From: CAZKUB01 sp964592335
Lineage (GTDB): Archaea; Thermoplasmatota; E2; DHVEG-1
Direction of reading: 5' to 3'
DNA: 5,768 bases
Assembly: GCA_964592335.1 (NCBI GenBank)
Contig: CAZQEU010000079.1
Location: 1-5,768, forward strand
The notes beneath the pieces were generated by a model, which saw only the letters and a program-made list of their open reading frames with translations, was not told the DNA's origin and ran no database searches. Of this stretch, positions 5,303 through 5,768 are shown one piece after another. Made by a program: the position numbers and the translations under genes. Numbering within the stretch: position 1 is the stretch's first letter; each line of letters begins with the position of its first letter.

Positions 5303-5318
5303 AAAAAAACCTTTTTTT
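5303..5318 (-). terminator. oligo-T terminator after the 54-residue gene
   Basis: Plus-strand A7 (5303-5309) gives T7 on the minus strand, about 35 bases after the stop at 5345. It is preceded on that strand by A7 (plus T7, 5312-5318), so the two can also pair. It separates the small gene from the Nudix promoter. Confidence 0.5.
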
Positions 5319-5344
5319 GAAATATTATCTATCGATTAAGTTAC

Positions 5345-5509
5345 TTACTTCATTCTTGTTTCATTCATTTCTTGCCAAAAAGAAGGAAGTTCTTTTTGCA
5401 ACTCAGATTTCCATAGATTAAAAGTTGGTTCATCTAACTCTTCTTCTTTTTTAATAATTCCAAAAAAACTTGTACGCGGTTCTTGTATTAATATAGTCTT
5501 TTCCATCAT
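5345..5509 (-). CDS. hypothetical 54-residue protein
   Basis: I do not recognise this small protein. From ATG 5507-5509 it reads MMEKTILIQEPRTSFFGIIK followed by an acidic/basic helical stretch (KEEELDEPTFNLWKSELQKE) and a Trp/Met/Arg tail. It has no signal peptide, membrane segment or cysteines. Supporting evidence is a Shine-Dalgarno-like GGGAAGGGA a few bases before the ATG, a TATA-like ACATTATATTTTTT about 30 bases upstream, and a T7 terminator after the stop. The frame stays open upstream to ATG 5635 (96 residues), but that extension has Thr/Asn/Cys-rich non-protein-like composition and runs through the TATA box, hairpin and short repeats, so I prefer the short form. The function is unknown; a regulator of or partner to the Nudix-TFS operon cannot be inferred from position alone. 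Confidence 0.6.
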   Translation of the reverse strand: MMEKTILIQEPRTSFFGIIKKEEELDEPTFNLWKSELQKELPSFWQEMNETRMK

Positions 5510-5513
5510 GCAT

Positions 5514-5552
5514 CCCTTCCCAAAGAAAACTTGGGAAAAAATATAATGTTTT
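5514..5552 (-). promoter_or_regulatory. promoter and leader hairpin of the 54-residue gene
   Basis: On the minus strand AAAACATTATATTTTTT (about 5537-5553) is a BRE/TATA-like element about 33 bases before ATG 5509. The leader then has an inverted repeat with seven-base arms, TTCCCAA (5517-5523) and TTGGGAA (5531-5537), around a seven-base loop. The arm nearest the gene on the mRNA (TTGGGAA) overlaps the purine tract GGGAAGGGA that would be the ribosome binding site, so the fold could hide it; a protein operator is the alternative. Confidence 0.45.
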
Positions 5553-5656
5553 ATAGCTTTATTACTATTTTCAGTAGGTGTATATGTACTTGCACATGTA
5601 CATGCAAAAAAAGCATTATTTGACATAGTTAACATTATAATATAGATAAATCATTT

Positions 5657-5680
5657 CTGCCGACTGAACTGCCGACTGAA
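5657..5680 (+). repeat. perfect 12-base tandem direct repeat
   Basis: CTGCCGACTGAA is present twice without gap or mismatch (5657-5668 and 5669-5680). It is clearly GC-richer than its surroundings and lies immediately before the AAAATTTAAG element of the tRNA promoter. Confidence 0.9.
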
Positions 5681-5702
5681 AAATTTAAGAAACAGTTCTT
5701 AA
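5679..5702 (+). promoter_or_regulatory. tRNA promoter with overlapping inverted repeat
   Basis: GAAAAATTTAAG (about 5678-5689) reads as BRE plus TATA box, about 44 bases before the mature tRNA, leaving room for a short 5' leader to be removed by RNase P. An inverted repeat, TTAAGAA (5685-5691) and TTCTTAA (5696-5702) around ACAG, overlaps the box. Confidence 0.5.
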
Positions 5703-5730
5703 TTCAGTGCTTACAATAAAACAAAAAAAT

Positions 5731-5768
5731 GGGCTCGTGGTCTAGTTGGTTATGACGTCGCCTTGACA
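5731..5768 (+). tRNA. tRNA-Val(GAC), 5' part only
   Basis: The window ends inside this gene. Visible are the acceptor strand GGGCTCG (5731-5737), T8-G9 (5738-5739), the D arm GTCT-loop-TGAC with invariant A14 and GG (5740-5756), base 26 (5757), the 5' anticodon stem TCGCC (5758-5762) and the loop start TTGACA (5763-5768). T33 followed by GAC (5765-5767) gives the anticodon for Val codons GTC/GTT. The sequence closely resembles archaeal tRNA-Val as I remember it. The 3' half is outside the window, so pairing of acceptor and anticodon stems cannot be verified. Confidence 0.85.

Larger units (their letters stand above)
5510..5730. other. gene-free stretch between the small gene and tRNA-Val
   Basis: About 220 bases without a convincing gene. 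It holds, from left to right, the leader and promoter of the 54-residue gene, a cluster of short palindromes (CATGTACATG at 5595-5604; TTGCA at 5590-5594 inverted as TGCAA at 5603-5607), a second TATA-like region around 5636-5652 on the minus strand, a 12-base tandem repeat, and the tRNA promoter. Confidence 0.6.

Noticed and set aside
5510..5635. N-terminal extension of the small protein to ATG 5635
   Set aside because: The added residues (Thr, Asn and Cys rich) do not look protein-like and cover the TATA box, hairpin and palindromes; the internal ATG has a ribosome binding site.
5655..5685. Box C/D sRNA suggested by two CTGA motifs
   Set aside because: No RTGATGA box C was found at a suitable distance on either strand; the CTGA copies are explained by the tandem repeat.

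Overview
The window is AT-rich archaeal chromosome, almost certainly euryarchaeal. Evidence for an archaeon: a sliding clamp of PCNA type, a complete transcription factor S with its RSSDEPES hairpin, an archaeal/eukaryotic Pop5-type RNase P protein, TATA/BRE-like promoters, oligo-T terminators, and a mixture of leaderless starts and Shine-Dalgarno starts. The low GC and the secreted proteins with acidic linkers and Ig-like parts would fit an uncultured Thermoplasmatota-type lineage, but that placement is a guess.

Left edge (1-2111): a minus-strand ArsR-type regulator, cut by the window edge, is divergent from a plus-strand secreted protein. The regulator has an N-terminal winged helix and a C-terminal part that reads like DUF4430, the small beta domain of transcobalamin. 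The divergent neighbour is a secreted alpha-helical-repeat (prenyltransferase/transcobalamin-type barrel) protein followed by an acidic linker and a weak Ig-like region. The two halves of the transcobalamin architecture therefore sit in two divergent genes, one cytoplasmic regulator and one exported protein. This is the most unusual feature of the window.

Middle (2124-5258), all on the minus strand. In order of transcription: Nudix hydrolase then TFS, 6 bases apart and probably one operon; a secreted four-cysteine protein of unknown function with its own promoter; PCNA with a strong Shine-Dalgarno; RNase P component Rnp2, 28 bases after PCNA and lacking a good ATG/GTG start; and a small archaeal winged-helix regulator with its own promoter, which converges on the barrel protein across an A/T terminator. 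The core is information processing (replication clamp, transcript-cleavage factor, RNase P), with a nucleotide-sanitising or ADP-ribose-cleaving enzyme attached.

Right edge (5259-5768): a 21-base near-symmetrical operator-like palindrome upstream of the Nudix gene, a probable 54-residue protein with a hairpin in its leader, a gene-free stretch of about 220 bases with short palindromes and a perfect 12-base tandem duplication, and the first half of a tRNA-Val(GAC) gene on the plus strand, cut inside its anticodon loop. No CRISPR array, insertion sequence or attachment site was seen.
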